64,000 nucleotides of DNA from Monoplex corrugatus (Eukaryota; Mollusca; Gastropoda; Littorinimorpha; Ranellidae). The notes under the pieces are model-generated. The model was not told the origin of the DNA, did not search any database, and was given only the letters and a program-made list of their open reading frames with translations. Below are positions 18,811 through 29,892 of the stretch, piece by piece (the stretch's first letter is position 1; the number at the start of each line of letters is the position of its first letter). The translations under genes were made by a program, and so were the position numbers. The DNA lies in the NCBI GenBank assembly GCA_030674185.1, contig CM060315.1:85689454-85753453 (forward strand), given 5' to 3'.

Positions 18811-19042
18811 AATAATGATAATGCCAATAATCATCAGGGATACATAGTAGCCTTTCATATGAACTAAATGATGTGGAGCAGTCGTTTTCATCACTGTATC
18901 GGACGGAGAGAAGGAAATGGCATGGTTGTACTGAGAAGAACAGTGACTTGTATGCTCCATGTATTTAGCAAAAAATTATTGGGAGTGATGGACAGCAAAA
19001 TGATGTCAAGAGAAGCCTTCCTGTCAAGTGTGTACACTTTAA

Positions 19043-20084
19043 CTCACTCGGTACGACGGAACGCTATAGCGGTCGTGAGGAAAGGCACGGTTCCGTACGA
19101 TGGAACGCTATAGCGGTTTCGATAATTAAAAATTTTTAGACGCTCCCCTTTAGATCCTACCATAGCCACACTGGTCACTGCAAACATGTCAAGGGTCAAA
19201 GGGAAAGTTACTTCATGAGATTCCGTAGCCATACACTCGTCGGGAAACGATTGACTTCGGTACCCTACACGAATGGCTAATCTGCATTTGTGTCGAAAAT
19301 GGCATCGCAGGCGAGTACGAGTTTTCGAACAAAGTAGATCACAATGGCGGCGTTTTACTGCTGCTGAAGTGATTGAATGCTTCAGACTGAAGGATTGGAC
19401 ATCGAAGAGTATAATGAAGATAATGATGAAAGTTTATCAAGTGATGGAAGCTGCCAGCAAGGAGAAACTGACAGTGACCCAGTTTCAGACGACAGTGAAG
19501 TGGGAGAGGGTGGTGGGCATACATGTCACGAGAGGCGAGCGGTCAGCGGATCAAGCACAGTGAAACGCATGTCTGATGGAGGTTTCATTCACTTTCCCAT
19601 GCATGACTGGCACGAAGATTTTAGTTTTTCTCCACTTTGCCTCTGTTCTCTGGCTCTTGTGGCCTGCATGTCCCAGTTCAGTGCCACGCCCCCTTTGATT
19701 TCTTGAATCAGTTTGTGACAGAAGACTTTATAAGTTCCATTGTCATAACAGAAGGCATAAGAGAACTGAGTGGCAAGCAGAATGAGCACTTCTCCTGACC
19801 TTCTCACCTTTGACTGTGTGGTCATGGAGCTGATCAGAGTGTGTGACTGTACAGTGATCCTGACCACAAAATTTGGGGTATTTTCAACATGGCACATGAC
19901 GAAGAAATATTCAAGGAAGAACTTCAATATTTTGGCATGAACTAACCCAGCATGTAAATATTCAGATCTGAAAGTTTCATTTTGTTCCTTTATGTTTTGT
20001 ATTTTTTGTGATTTTTTTCCTAACTCTTCAAAATGGGCCGTCCCTGGGGAAAGGCAAGGGGAAAAACTCTCCGTACCGAGTGAG
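19043..20084 (+). mobile_element. piggyBac-like element, 1042 bp
   Basis: Flanked by TTAA on both sides (19039-19042, 20085-20088), the piggyBac target. Terminal inverted repeats are ctcactcggtacg and cgtaccgagtgag. A subterminal unit, gtacgaYggaacgctatagc, occurs twice on the left (19051 and 19095). Inside are remnants of a transposase N-terminus: RRFTAAEVIE, then an acidic SSDGSCQQGETDSDP in the next frame, and FLNQFVTEDFISSIV near 19700. The catalytic core is missing, so it is non-autonomous. It lies in the loop of the palindrome. Confidence 0.8.
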
Positions 20085-20629
20085 TTAAGGGGACTGTGGT
20101 GCATCTAGGTAGTAACACTTGGAATTGGATACCCTTCATGTATAATCTTTTGTTTTTTCCATTTTTGTTACAGTTTAGATTTGCATTTGACATATTTGGT
20201 TTTTACACAGATGACTTTCATGATTCCATTCTTAGAATGTCTGCACATTTTTGTGATTTCTTCATTTGGCAAGCTGTAAATCAAATGTGACTAGGGATTC
20301 CGTGCTTTTTTGTGTGTGTGTGGTATGTGTGGACTATTTGTATGTAACTCAAGTAAATGTGTTTCAGAAGTTTTTTGTTTTTGCAGTACAGCTTATTCTT
20401 ATACCTGGTGTTTGTGCGTGTATGTTATATATTTCTGCTAATGCCCTTTTCATCTTGTTACCTGTTCTGTGGATTTATTTTGATGTAGCATTATGGGTCA
20501 GTCTTTGTGTTTTTTGTTTGCATTTAATTTTGTTTTTTGAGTGATATACATATATAGATATTTACATAAATATATATATGTTGTGTGTGTGTGTGTGTGT
20601 TTACACATACTGATGATGTGATACTTATA

Positions 20630-20654
20630 TGTATATATATATATATTGTGTGTG

Positions 20655-20702
<48 letters not shown>

Positions 20703-20760
20703 TTGTATATATATACACACACACATATATATATATATACATATATGTACACTTATAATA
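20630..20760. repeat. TA / TATG microsatellite
   Basis: Long (TA)n with TG interruptions; any frames read here are artefacts. Confidence 0.9.
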
Positions 20761-20980
20761 TCATCACCACACAGATATTTACATTATACATAACACATTA
20801 TTTTCATGTTGTATGACAGCTTATGAGAAAGTGTGTTTATATATACACACACACACATACATACATACATACATACATATATGCATATGTACACTTATAA
20901 CACATACACCCACACAGATATTTACATTATACATAACACATTATCTTTCATGTTGTATGACAGCTTATGAGAAAGTGTGT
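20744..20980 (+). repeat. Direct duplication at inner edge of right arm
   Basis: gatatttacattatacataa...tgtatgacagcttatgagaa occurs at about 20773-20832 and again at 20917-20976, a ~144-bp step with CA/CATA repeats between. The second copy is part of the palindrome arm. The left arm has no matching extra copy. Confidence 0.75.
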
Positions 20981-22036
20981 GTGTTTATGCAAGAAAAAAA
21001 ATTACAACTTTTTCAAAAAAGTTTGCTTGTTGGGGTAAATAATTGAAAAGATACACTGTCCTTACTACCAGCAGAATTTTTAAATCAAAATTGCAAAATG
21101 AAATTTCCAGAAGAGCAAGTTATAAACCAATTCAGTCTGTGAATCTTTTTTCCCTCAGAACAGCTTAATTAGTAATTAATCTGTAATCTCTTAGTCTTGA
21201 TAAAGACTCAATTTCTAAGTTACCAGGAGACTTGAGAGGTCTTTTCAGTGAAATACATGTATTGATTTTTCATTTCGGTTTTTTAAGGGTATTTATACTA
21301 CCATCACAGGCTCTCAATTTTTTAAATATTTTAGTTAATATGAATATACTTACATATATCTATACACACATATATTATGTATGATATATAACAATACACT
21401 CATATATATTTATAAGCCAAGAGTAAATACATAATAAAAAATAAAAATGCACAGGTTGACAACTTCTTGTTTAAAGGCGGTTTTTCATGAAAAACTGTAA
21501 TTAATTGATTATTACATAAAGATTGAGCCTTATGGTATTGAATAACTGTTGTAATTTTTCATGATAATTATCTTGAGGCTTTACTCAACAATTTTCAAGT
21601 CAGAAATTTGATGATTTTGGAAACTGTAAAGATTTTAGGAATCTCAGTTGATCTTTGCTTTAGCCAGTTAAGGCAATTAATGAATTAATTGTTAATTAAT
21701 GCATGGACTCAGAGATTCATGAAGGTCTTAATCATCTTGGCTAAACAAAGACCTTTCTAGTGATATTTGATTTTTTTCAATCGGTTCAGTCGTTCCGAAG
21801 TTATGGTGCTTTTTGTGATGAAACGGCACACACAGCGGTCACAGTTTTTGCTATGTAATCTAAATTCTAATGAAGGAAAACGTCGAAAATTTAATTATTC
21901 AAAAAATAGTAACTTTCGTCACAGACAATCAACCGAAGAACTTTTAATACCATTTTAAAGTTCTTTTTTTGCTCTTTTCAATGATGGTAATTGCATATTT
22001 AATAAAAAATATTTGAAATTTTTTGTAACATACCTA
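20956..22036 (-). repeat. Long palindrome, right arm (~1.08 kb)
   Basis: Inverted counterpart of 14462-15208 plus 17916-18264. It is uninterrupted and so shows the ancestral arm. Landmarks: tatgacagcttatgag (inner end), atttatactaccatcacagg (LINE empty site), gtaacataccta (outer end). The whole structure spans 7.57 kb with a 2.69-kb loop. It is either a transposon with very long terminal repeats or an inverted duplication of host DNA; no transposase for it is seen. Confidence 0.88.
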
Positions 22037-22109
22037 CTATAGCCAGTATAGGCTAAAGTATAATTATAATAGGCCTATTAAATATAGGCCTAGTATATAT
22101 CAGCATCGA

Positions 22110-22345
22110 GAATTTTGTTTACGAGATGAGCGCTTACAATGAGGACGAGTTCAGAGTGTATGTTTGTCTGTTTTGCTTTGGCAGACTAGAGGAATATGGG
22201 CCCAAGGTTTCTTGTGATAATACTGCTCATTGAAATGGTTTCATTTTGCATGTTTTGAACTGAAAACAGTTCCAACAGGTTCATGTTTTTGCCCCAATTG
22301 TGCACTACAAAAAGACTCCAAGCACAAGAAGCAGAAAGAGTAATT
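22110..22345 (+). pseudogene. PHD-finger fragment with frameshift
   Basis: From a cag at 22102 the frame reads VCLFCFGRLEEYG, then KVSCDNTAH and a stop; the next frame continues KWFHFACFELKTVPTGSCFC and PNC, then a lysine-rich end and a stop. The Cys/His spacing and the WFHFAC and PTGxCFCPxC motifs are those of a PHD zinc finger, which reads histone tails or occurs in some transposon proteins. The indel near 22230 breaks it. It lies just outside the palindrome. It could be a decayed exon or a transposon protein tail. 22350-23085 beyond it holds TG repeats and no clear gene. Confidence 0.55.
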
Positions 22346-23087
22346 TGTTGATATGACCAGATACCTAAGCATGTGTCATTGTGTGTGTGTGTGCATGCAT
22401 CTGTGTGTGCCTGGATGTGTATCTGTGTGTGTGCGTGTCAATTAGGCCTAATACATGTCATAATATAATATGACAATGTGATGATGATGTGTGTGTGTGT
22501 GTGTGTACATTTGTTTGTACAGCTGTCAATAAAAGACAGTTTAGTGTTTGTGATTGAAGCTTATGTTTTGGTCTTACAACAGATATGGACTGTGCAGAAG
22601 CACATGTTAACAAGAGCATATGAAACTATCATAATCAGGTTCTGTTATCTGTTTCTCAGCATGATTGAACAGTAATTCCAGCTGCTAAGAATTTTGTATT
22701 TTCTTCCAATCACATGTTCAACATTAAACTGTAACTGTAAGTATGCTAGATTTTGTTGTTGTTTCAGTTTGTAATGTATTCAGTGGAAGTTGACTTTTTA
22801 TGGAAGCAGGAATTTTTACTTCAGCCCCATGCATGGCAACTAGTTCAAATATATCAAAACCTGTCTCCAAAACAATATCATCTGAGAGGCAATTGTTTAA
22901 ATACCCCACTGTTCACATATTTTTTGTCACTAATCCTGCTACTCTAACATTTGTCTGTAAAGAAATATGTTCCTGTGGTGTAACTGATATGAGATATTTG
23001 ATTGTGTTATCATGGTTGTAATGTGACATGTCAGTACACTTGTGTCTAAGCTAGAAGACCTCTCAAAGAATATTTCAAAACAATCCT

Positions 23088-23182
23088 TTAATTACACATA
23101 CTATACCATGGCTCACTAATGAAACTAGCGGCAGCGGTTTGCCATTTCTGCCTCGTAACAATAAAGTCCAAAAGGACCTTAA
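23088..23182 (+). mobile_element. DIRS terminal-repeat fragment
   Basis: attacacatactataccatg...aataaagtccaaaaggacc matches the left inverted repeat of the DIRS element at 45352-45446, at roughly 85 percent. Nothing else of a DIRS element follows; a (CA)n run begins at once. Confidence 0.8.
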
Positions 23183-23298
<116 letters not shown>

Positions 23299-23892
23299 TG
23301 ACTAGAGAAACACAAAGCAATAAAATCCTAAGTTTGCATACTTTATATTTGAGTATCATAACTTTAGTAATCTCTGGTTTCTTTCCTGAAAAGAAGTTGA
23401 ATTAGTGCAGCAGTTCTCCCACATGTCCTTGATATAATGTTTTACGAGTGTTTGTGCCGGGGGCTTCTCTTCTTTTAGTTCAATATCCATGAAATTCATC
23501 CCAGTTTTTGTGTAAACGTTTTAAAGAAAATAAATTGTCAGGTTACAGTTAACAGTATATTTAGTTGCATAGTGGTATTTGTTGTTGCTTTTTATCATTG
23601 TACACATGCAGCTATATGCATTTGTTTGATGCATACGCATACAATGATACATATAACGAGCTGAAATGTCCATGTTCTCAAGAGTGAATACAGTTTATAT
23701 TTTAATTATTCCATGTTGTGTATTTGTATGCCTGAATGCTCTTCAGATTACTAACAGCTGTTACAAATAGAGTTTCTGTTAGATATTTTGTTATATTATC
23801 ATATTTATATGATTCCCCTATTTTCAGTTAAATCTTGTGGTATTTGCCTGCTGCATGCTGAACAGTGAATGTTACGATCAACCCTAGGAAAA

Positions 23893-23982
23893 ATGTCCTG
23901 TCCTACTATCACACTGGTCACTGGCAACAAGAAGAAGCTGGAAGAGTTTGTCAAGATCCTGGGGAAAGAATTTGAAAACAAG
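23893..23982 (+). CDS. ITPA: ITPA exon 1
   Basis: Encodes the first 30 residues of inosine triphosphate pyrophosphatase, which hydrolyses ITP, dITP and XTP to the monophosphate and pyrophosphate in the cytosol and so keeps deaminated purines out of nucleic acids. TITLVTGNKKKLEEFVKILG carries the nucleotide-binding T-G-N-x-K-K signature. The exon ends at AAG followed by gtatgt, a strong donor, phase 0. The ATG at 23893 has a purine at -3 and gives an N-terminus four residues shorter than the human protein. A 5' untranslated exon upstream cannot be excluded; no TATA box is evident. Intron 1 is 17,358 bp (23983-41341, counting both ends 17,359). Confidence 0.93.
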
Positions 23983-24569
23983 GTATGTGAATAAACAAAA
24001 GGCACTCATCAGAAGTAAAGTTTGGTTTCCACTGATAAATTTTTAGTTTTCTTACAAGTTTAAGTTTTCTCCATTTGTGCTGATTATCTTGACGAACAAG
24101 CCCCTCCCTTAACCCATGTTCTGCGTGATTGATTGTGTGGGCCAGCAGATAGATCCCAGTAATGCAGAATAAAGCGAGAATGTCAGAGGGTCAAGCACCA
24201 GTGGCCGTCTTCTAGAAATACATTGTCAGATTTATCAGTCTCTGTGTAACAACATTACTGAATTTCTCGCTAAAGAGTAAAACAAAAATTGGTTACTTTC
24301 CTCACACATTTTTGAAGTCAGCAACACAAAAATTCTTATCTGTACCATATTTGATTTTTTCGGCACTGAGAAATCAAATTCCCGGCCATCAGATAATAGG
24401 CTAGGTGATCTCCCCGTCTGCCTTTTCCACACTTTTCTTCACCAAAATGTTTAATCTGCATACCAAACTTGACTCAGCTCCTTTTCACCCAACACCTCCA
24501 TATCCTGCATTCACCTTTCTCTACACCTTGTATTTGAGACATCTCAACAATCCTCTATCCTCTTCTCAC

Positions 24570-24960
24570 AAAATTTCCAGCAACTTCTTCCATCAGTCAT
24601 CTCCATTGTTAATTATTCTTTGGTCTCAGTAATCTTTCCTTCTGCTTTCAAAACTGCTCACATGCAGCCACTTTTCAAGGAAAGAATCTTGATTCCAGTA
24701 CCATGAAAAATTATAGACCTGTGTCAAAGCTCCCATTTCTCTCCCTGAGAAAGTAGTACTAAACTAGCTGAATCACCATCTTTCCTTACATAGCCTCCAC
24801 CATCCTTGCCAGTCTGACTGTCAAGCAAACCGTGGCACAGAAAAGATTCTTGGTCACATAGCAAACTTCTTGCTGATGAAATTCCTCGTACCGGTAATAA
24901 CACCTCTATCAATCTACTGCCTTTGATAACGTTGACTATTCCATCTTCCTCTCTGAATTT
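24570..24960 (+). mobile_element. CR1-like LINE fragment
   Basis: The plus strand, with frameshifts, reads SVIFPSAFKTAHMQPLFKE, then MKNYRPVSKLPFLS, the start of the RT domain of CR1/Rex-type LINEs (compare PSDFKTAVIRPLLKK and NYRPVSNLPFLSK at 25534-27018). It is truncated at both ends and decayed. Confidence 0.65.
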
Positions 24961-25533
24961 TCAGTTTCAGTTTTTGTTTCTCAAGATGACATCTCCATGT
25001 TCGGAATGAATTCCATAAGCGCTAATGTCACATGTGCCATGTGATGGAGAAGTTCAAAGAATGATCATGGCACAAGCCTTAAACCTGTATACATGTAAAC
25101 CCATGAACTCACCAGATCCTGAGGTCCAACCTAGCCCACATTATTTTTTGTCTTATAATAATAATAATAATAATAATACCTAGGACTTATAAAGCGCACT
25201 AAGCCACTGGATCTAGGCGCTGGGGAATGGGGGATATAATAGGAAGTCAGTAAATACAAGACTACACAACAACTTACACATCATCAAATGACAATCAAAT
25301 ACATACATACATCATAATCACATAACATAATGATTTACATTCGCAATCTTCAAAATATGCATACCACGCAATTCAATCAAATATCAGATTCATTCCAATT
25401 CAACACTTTTCACTCAGTTACTCCATATAAACTATTATTCCACCCCTTCCCTACTACCCCCCACCCCCACGCGCATACACAAAATCCAATTACACATATC
25501 AGCCAGCCGACAAGGTGATGTGGGGAAAAGTGA

Positions 25534-27018
25534 TCAGATGTCGAAATACTGCTGGAAAAGGTGTGTTTTCAAGTTTGACTTGAAAGAAGAAATGGACGGA
25601 GAGTGGCGTAATTTCTTGGGAAGAGAGTTCCAAAACTGGGGACCGAAATGCGAAAGTGAGCGAAAGCCATGAGATTTGCGGTTATACTGTATCTGCCTGA
25701 GGAGTCTTGAATCAGAGGAAGAGCGGAGAGACCGAGATGGAGTATACAAGTGCAGAATATCAGAAATATACTCAGGAGCAGAACCAGAGATAGAATTGAA
25801 GCAGATGCAAGCAGTCTTGTACTTAATTCTCTGAGATATTGGTAACCAGTGCAGTTGGTGAAGCAAAGGAGTGCAAGGTTGTTGACGGGATGCCTTAAGA
25901 ATAAGGCGTGCAGCTGAATTTTGAACTTTCTGCATAGGATAGAGAACAGTGTTCGGGCAGCCCATGAGGAGAGAGTTACAGTAGTCAAGTCTCGACAGAA
26001 TACAGGAAGTGACAAGAATCTTGGTGGCATCTACACTGAGAAAGTTTCTGATAGATCCAATCCTTTTCAATTCAAAATAAGAAAGCTGGCAGACTTTGGA
26101 AACGTGATCTTTCATGGAGAGAGAAGAGTCAAGAATGAAACCTAAGTTCCTAGCTTTTGGACAGAAAGAGATGTCAGAAGAGCCAACAGTGATAGAAGTT
26201 GGAAGTGGAGGATTATAGTCTGAAGAACCAGAAAACAGAAGAGCTTCAGTCTTACTGTCATTAAGTTTTAACATGTTGTCAGTCATCCATGTCTTTACAT
26301 CATCCGTGCATGTCTGTAGTGTCTGTATGGTACTGTCAATGTCTGCAGGTTTGCATGCCTGTTGAAGCTGTGTGTCGTCTGCAAAAAGCTGGTGACTAAC
26401 TCCATGGCGCTCAATGACCTCAGACAGGGGGGTGGTATACAAGACAAACAGAACTGGCCCTAGCACCGAGCCTTGCGGAACACCAAAATCAAGAGGAAGT
26501 GATAAAGAATTATGACCATCGACCGATACATACTGTTTTCGATCCAGCAGATACGAATGAAACCACTGGAGGGCTGTGGAACAGATGCCAAAAACGTTTT
26601 GAAGTCGCGAAATGAGAATTTTGTGGTCGATGGTGTCGAAAGCAGCGGAGTTGTCCAAGAGCAAAAGAACAGAGAGTTTGTTTTCGTCAAGAGCAGACAG
26701 AATATCGTTTACAACACGAAGTAGGACGGTCTCAGTGCTATGGCCAGCACGGTAGGCTGACTGAAAACGGTTACACAGGTTGTTGGCTTCCAGATGACCA
26801 AGAAGCTGACTCAGCACGACCTTTTCTAAAACTTTAGATAAAAAAGGTAAATTTGATACGGGCCTGTAATTGCTCAGTACGTTTTTGTCCAGAGAAGGCT
26901 TTTTCAGCAAAGGTCTAATGACTGCTGTCTTGAAATCACTAGGGACCGAACCGGAAGCTAAAGAATCATTGATGATGCTTGTGATGGTAGGGAGAACAAC
27001 ATCAATGTTTTCGTACAA
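25534..27018 (-). CDS. CR1 reverse transcriptase
   Basis: 494 codons. Motifs in order: NYRPVSNLPFLSKVLEKVV, SAYRAGHSTETVLLRVVND, LLLLDNSAAFDTIDHKIL, GVPQGSVLGPVLFVLY, and the active site HQLFADDTQLQ. The tail has ILSRLDYCNSLLMGCP, RLILKASRQQPCTPLLHQLH and the family's ending FGPQFWNSLPKKLRHSPSIS. It would copy its own RNA at a nicked chromosomal site. No internal stops. Confidence 0.92.
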   Translation of the reverse strand: MYENIDVVLPTITSIINDSLASGSVPSDFKTAVIRPLLKKPSLDKNVLSNYRPVSNLPFLSKVLEKVVLSQLLGHLEANNLCNRFQSAYRAGHSTETVLLRVVNDILSALDENKLSVLLLLDNSAAFDTIDHKILISRLQNVFGICSTALQWFHSYLLDRKQYVSVDGHNSLSLPLDFGVPQGSVLGPVLFVLYTTPLSEVIERHGVSHQLFADDTQLQQACKPADIDSTIQTLQTCTDDVKTWMTDNMLKLNDSKTEALLFSGSSDYNPPLPTSITVGSSDISFCPKARNLGFILDSSLSMKDHVSKVCQLSYFELKRIGSIRNFLSVDATKILVTSCILSRLDYCNSLLMGCPNTVLYPMQKVQNSAARLILKASRQQPCTPLLHQLHWLPISQRIKYKTACICFNSISGSAPEYISDILHLYTPSRSLRSSSDSRLLRQIQYNRKSHGFRSLSHFGPQFWNSLPKKLRHSPSISSFKSNLKTHLFQQYFDI

Positions 27019-27950
27019 AAGTTTGGTGGGGATGGGTCTAACTCACATGATTTTGGCACAGTACTTTTCAAGACGCTCAAAACAAAATCTTCTGAGACGG
27101 GCGTAAAAGCCGTGAGGGGAGTTCCTACAAAACAATCCACATCCAGTACAGTGGTATCAGAAGAGGCAAAAGCAGTTCTAATTTTCCTAATCTTTTCAGA
27201 GAAGTACTCAGCAAAAACAGTGGGCAATGTATCAGGGGAATAATCACTGGGTAATGGGGAGGCGTCTTGTTTCCCGAGCAGAAAATTGAAAGTCTGAAAA
27301 ATTTCTTTGCACGATCTGCTCGCCATAATCTTTGCAGAATAAAATGCCCGCTTTGCAGTCTCGACAAGATCGATGACCTTGTGTTTTGCAGTTTCGTAAA
27401 TTTCTTTATGAACTGTCAATTTAGTCTTCAGCCAGCACCTCTCTGCCTGACGACGTTCGCGTTTCAGTTTGCAAAATTGCTCAGAGATGGAACTGAACCA
27501 AGGGTTAAATTTCCTGGGGCGAACCTTACGCTGGCAGAGAGGGGCGTGGTTGTCAAGCACAGACCTGAGTGCGCTGTTGTAGTCAGAAACGGTAGAAATC
27601 AGAGGAATTTGCAGCTTTAGGTCATCTTTGAAAGACTGGGCATCAATCTTGTTGATTCTGCGGAACACAACAGTCACTGGGTCCGAGACAAGCTTAGGAA
27701 GATTCAAAGTCAACAAAACTGCATTGTGATCAGACATCAGCTCATGGCTAACAACAGTAGAAGACAGAAGATTGTCTGACAAACGGTATAAAACAAGATC
27801 AATAGTGTGTCCTCTCTTCTGAGTTGGTCCAGTCACAGACTGGCCGAACCCAAACATTTCCAACAGATCCGTCAACCTTCTCGTATCTAATTCATGTTTC
27901 ACATCAAAATGCACATTAAAATCACCCATCAAGAGTGTTTTGCCATGCAA
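26958..27950 (-). CDS. CR1 endonuclease and linker, truncated
   Basis: 330 codons in the frame upstream of the RT. TLLMGDFNVHFDV and the SDHNAVLLTLNLP motif are the later catalytic blocks of the APE endonuclease; earlier catalytic residues are lost. A basic linker follows (KRERRQAERCW) and then the conserved EDFVLSVLKSTVPKSCELDP before the frame shifts near 27030. Confidence 0.85.
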   Translation of the reverse strand: MHGKTLLMGDFNVHFDVKHELDTRRLTDLLEMFGFGQSVTGPTQKRGHTIDLVLYRLSDNLLSSTVVSHELMSDHNAVLLTLNLPKLVSDPVTVVFRRINKIDAQSFKDDLKLQIPLISTVSDYNSALRSVLDNHAPLCQRKVRPRKFNPWFSSISEQFCKLKRERRQAERCWLKTKLTVHKEIYETAKHKVIDLVETAKRAFYSAKIMASRSCKEIFQTFNFLLGKQDASPLPSDYSPDTLPTVFAEYFSEKIRKIRTAFASSDTTVLDVDCFVGTPLTAFTPVSEDFVLSVLKSTVPKSCELDPSPPNFCTKTLMLFSLPSQASSMIL

Positions 27951-28585
27951 AGAATCACAATACTCTAAAAAGTCCGGAAACTGATCATTGTATTGATCAG
28001 TCTGTTGTTAGAACAGTCTTGGTTGCATATAAGTGACATGGATATCTTATCTTCAGAGAAAAGATCAGATTAATAAAATAAATAATTAAAGGTTGAATCA
28101 AAACACAACTAGCCACTCAGTATAAACTTGTCTCACATCACAGAGAGCCCCCCAGTCAGTGCACGAAGCCTCCGCTGCCTATCAACAAGATGAAAACAGT
28201 ATTTCCTAAATCATAGCCCTGCAAGTCTACTTCCAAGGAAAGAAAAGAGGAGATAAGTAAATAGATAGATAGATACAGAGAGGGGTTTGTAGATAAATAA
28301 GTAAGAAATGAGAATAATGAATAATAGTAAATATATACACACATATGTGCATGCATACACACACACGCACATACATACATTCATACATACACACTCATAT
28401 CCACACAGCATGATGACCAACAACAACAACAGCAGCAGCAACAACAAAGGAAACACACTGATACACATACAAGTGCTCATATATACACCAACCCAATAGG
28501 GATGCAGTTGTTGCTTTAGCAAAACGAAAGGTAGGCAAGTATCATGACAGACTTACAGATGTATAGACAACTATCAGCTAAAAGA

Positions 28586-28586
<1 letters not shown>

Positions 28587-28678
<92 letters not shown>
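28587..28678. repeat. (CA)n microsatellite, ~46 units
   Basis: Uninterrupted CA run in ITPA intron 1. Confidence 0.95.
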
Positions 28679-28680
<2 letters not shown>

Positions 28681-28689
28681 GTTAAAAAC

Positions 28690-29150
28690 TTGCCTGTTCT
28701 CCAGTTGTCTTTTCTTTTTCTTCACTTTGTCTGTTTTGAGAAAAGCCCGAACACTTTCCATTCCACTCTGTAAGAGTCTGCGCTGTGTTACTTTTGAGAT
28801 GATGTCAATATTAGTCTGATTAATGATAGCTCTTGTTTTTCCTATTGTAGTAGATTTACGCCACTTCCTCTGTCTATTCCTTTTTGGGTAAGACATTCAA
28901 TGGTATGACGAGTCTTGTTAGGACTTCAGACTTTCCAAGAAAGAGAATTTTTGTTGCAGTGGCATTGCCTGCAAATTTGTTGGCATGTACATTTCCCTTA
29001 ACTCCAGTATGTCCAGGGCTGTAGACACACATGAAATTTTGTAGCTCAATACTTCTTAACGCTTTGTGCCATTCTGGGTCATACCCTATTTTGCAGTTTT
29101 TGAAGTAGATTCATCGAGTCAGTCAGGGTGAAGGCTTGACTTTTTTTCAT
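28690..29150 (-). mobile_element. RNase H LINE fragment (family 4)
   Basis: The minus strand matches 39270-39760 of the LINE at 38345-41009. It encodes a decayed RNase H stretch (VYSPGHTGVKGN in one frame) and then KTRAIINQTNIDIISKVTQR. Only the 3' coding end survives. Confidence 0.75.
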
Positions 29151-29204
29151 TTGATAATCCAGCAGTTATTGTTATTGGTTTTTTGGTTGTTGTTTTTTTT
29201 TTTG

Positions 29205-29690
29205 TATATGTTTAAAGCCATCAGGGCTATAATCGTTTCAAAGCATACAGAATACTTCAAGTTCAACAGAGAAAAATAGGGAAAAGAAAATTAAGTACAC
29301 ATGTCTGAATTTGTACACATAGGAGATGCCCCTGCATTAACCACTCTGTCCTATTTATTGCACAGGGAATTTGAAAAACATACCTGAATACAAATCTAAA
29401 CATAAAAGGACACTAAAACATATGTAAAAACGGACCTAAATTACCTAAAATTGTTGCCGCATATCTCATTTCCCTAGAGCCAAAAATGCATGTAAGACAT
29501 GTACCCACTTATCAATTCTAAGAAAAAGTATGTAAGGCTTTATCAAACATACAGGTGAATGGACCAGCAAGGCAGAAATTGTTAGAAAGAAATGGCAGAA
29601 AGCAAAGGAATAAGGAAGAAACAAAGACAATGACAGAAAAGAGGAAAATTCTAGCACAGAATTTTCAAAAGGTGGGGATACTGTTTACAT
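29205..29690 (-). mobile_element. LINE family 4 3'-UTR copy
   Basis: Matches 33575-34075 and, partly, 34085-34325, 33376-33570 and the 3' UTR of the LINE near 40790-41009. The tail (ggctttaaacatatac on the minus strand) is at 29210. No coding sequence. Confidence 0.7.
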
Positions 29691-29697
29691 TGAAAGA

Positions 29698-29860
29698 GCC
29701 CCTGGCATCTGCCTGGAATAGACTTCCACTCTCTGTTTGCCTAGCATTTAATCTTTCTGCTTTTAAATCAAGTTTAAAAACCCACCTTTTTTTCCCCCTG
29801 AAAATGAATTGTACAGCTACCTCTTTCTCCCAGTTTGTGTATGCCTTTTTTGTATAATGT
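29698..29860 (+). mobile_element. CR1 C-terminal relic
   Basis: SAWNRLPLSVCLAFNLSAFK then SSLKTHLF is the CR1 ORF2 ending (compare WNSLPKKLRHSPSISSFK and KTHLF at 25534). Only the last ~45 codons remain. Confidence 0.7.
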
Positions 29861-29892
29861 TGTATGTAGCCTGCGTTGATTGCATATGTGTA

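Larger units (their letters stand above)
25157..27965 (-). mobile_element. CR1-clade LINE, 5' truncated
   Basis: On the minus strand this holds most of the endonuclease, the whole RT and a ~375-bp 3' region that ends in an (ATT)n run (25157-25181), the typical CR1 3' terminus. It lies antisense in ITPA intron 1. One frameshift near 27030 separates the endonuclease frame from the RT frame. 5' truncation falls inside the endonuclease at about 27960. Confidence 0.9.

Noticed and set aside
19589..20104. 171-codon minus-strand frame in the piggyBac-like element
   Set aside because: Crosses the element's right end and TTAA; no transposase motif, while plus-strand fragments do match.
14462..22036. 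Maverick/Polinton virus-like element
   Set aside because: Very long terminal repeats fit, but no capsid, polymerase B or integrase frame lies in the 2.7-kb loop.
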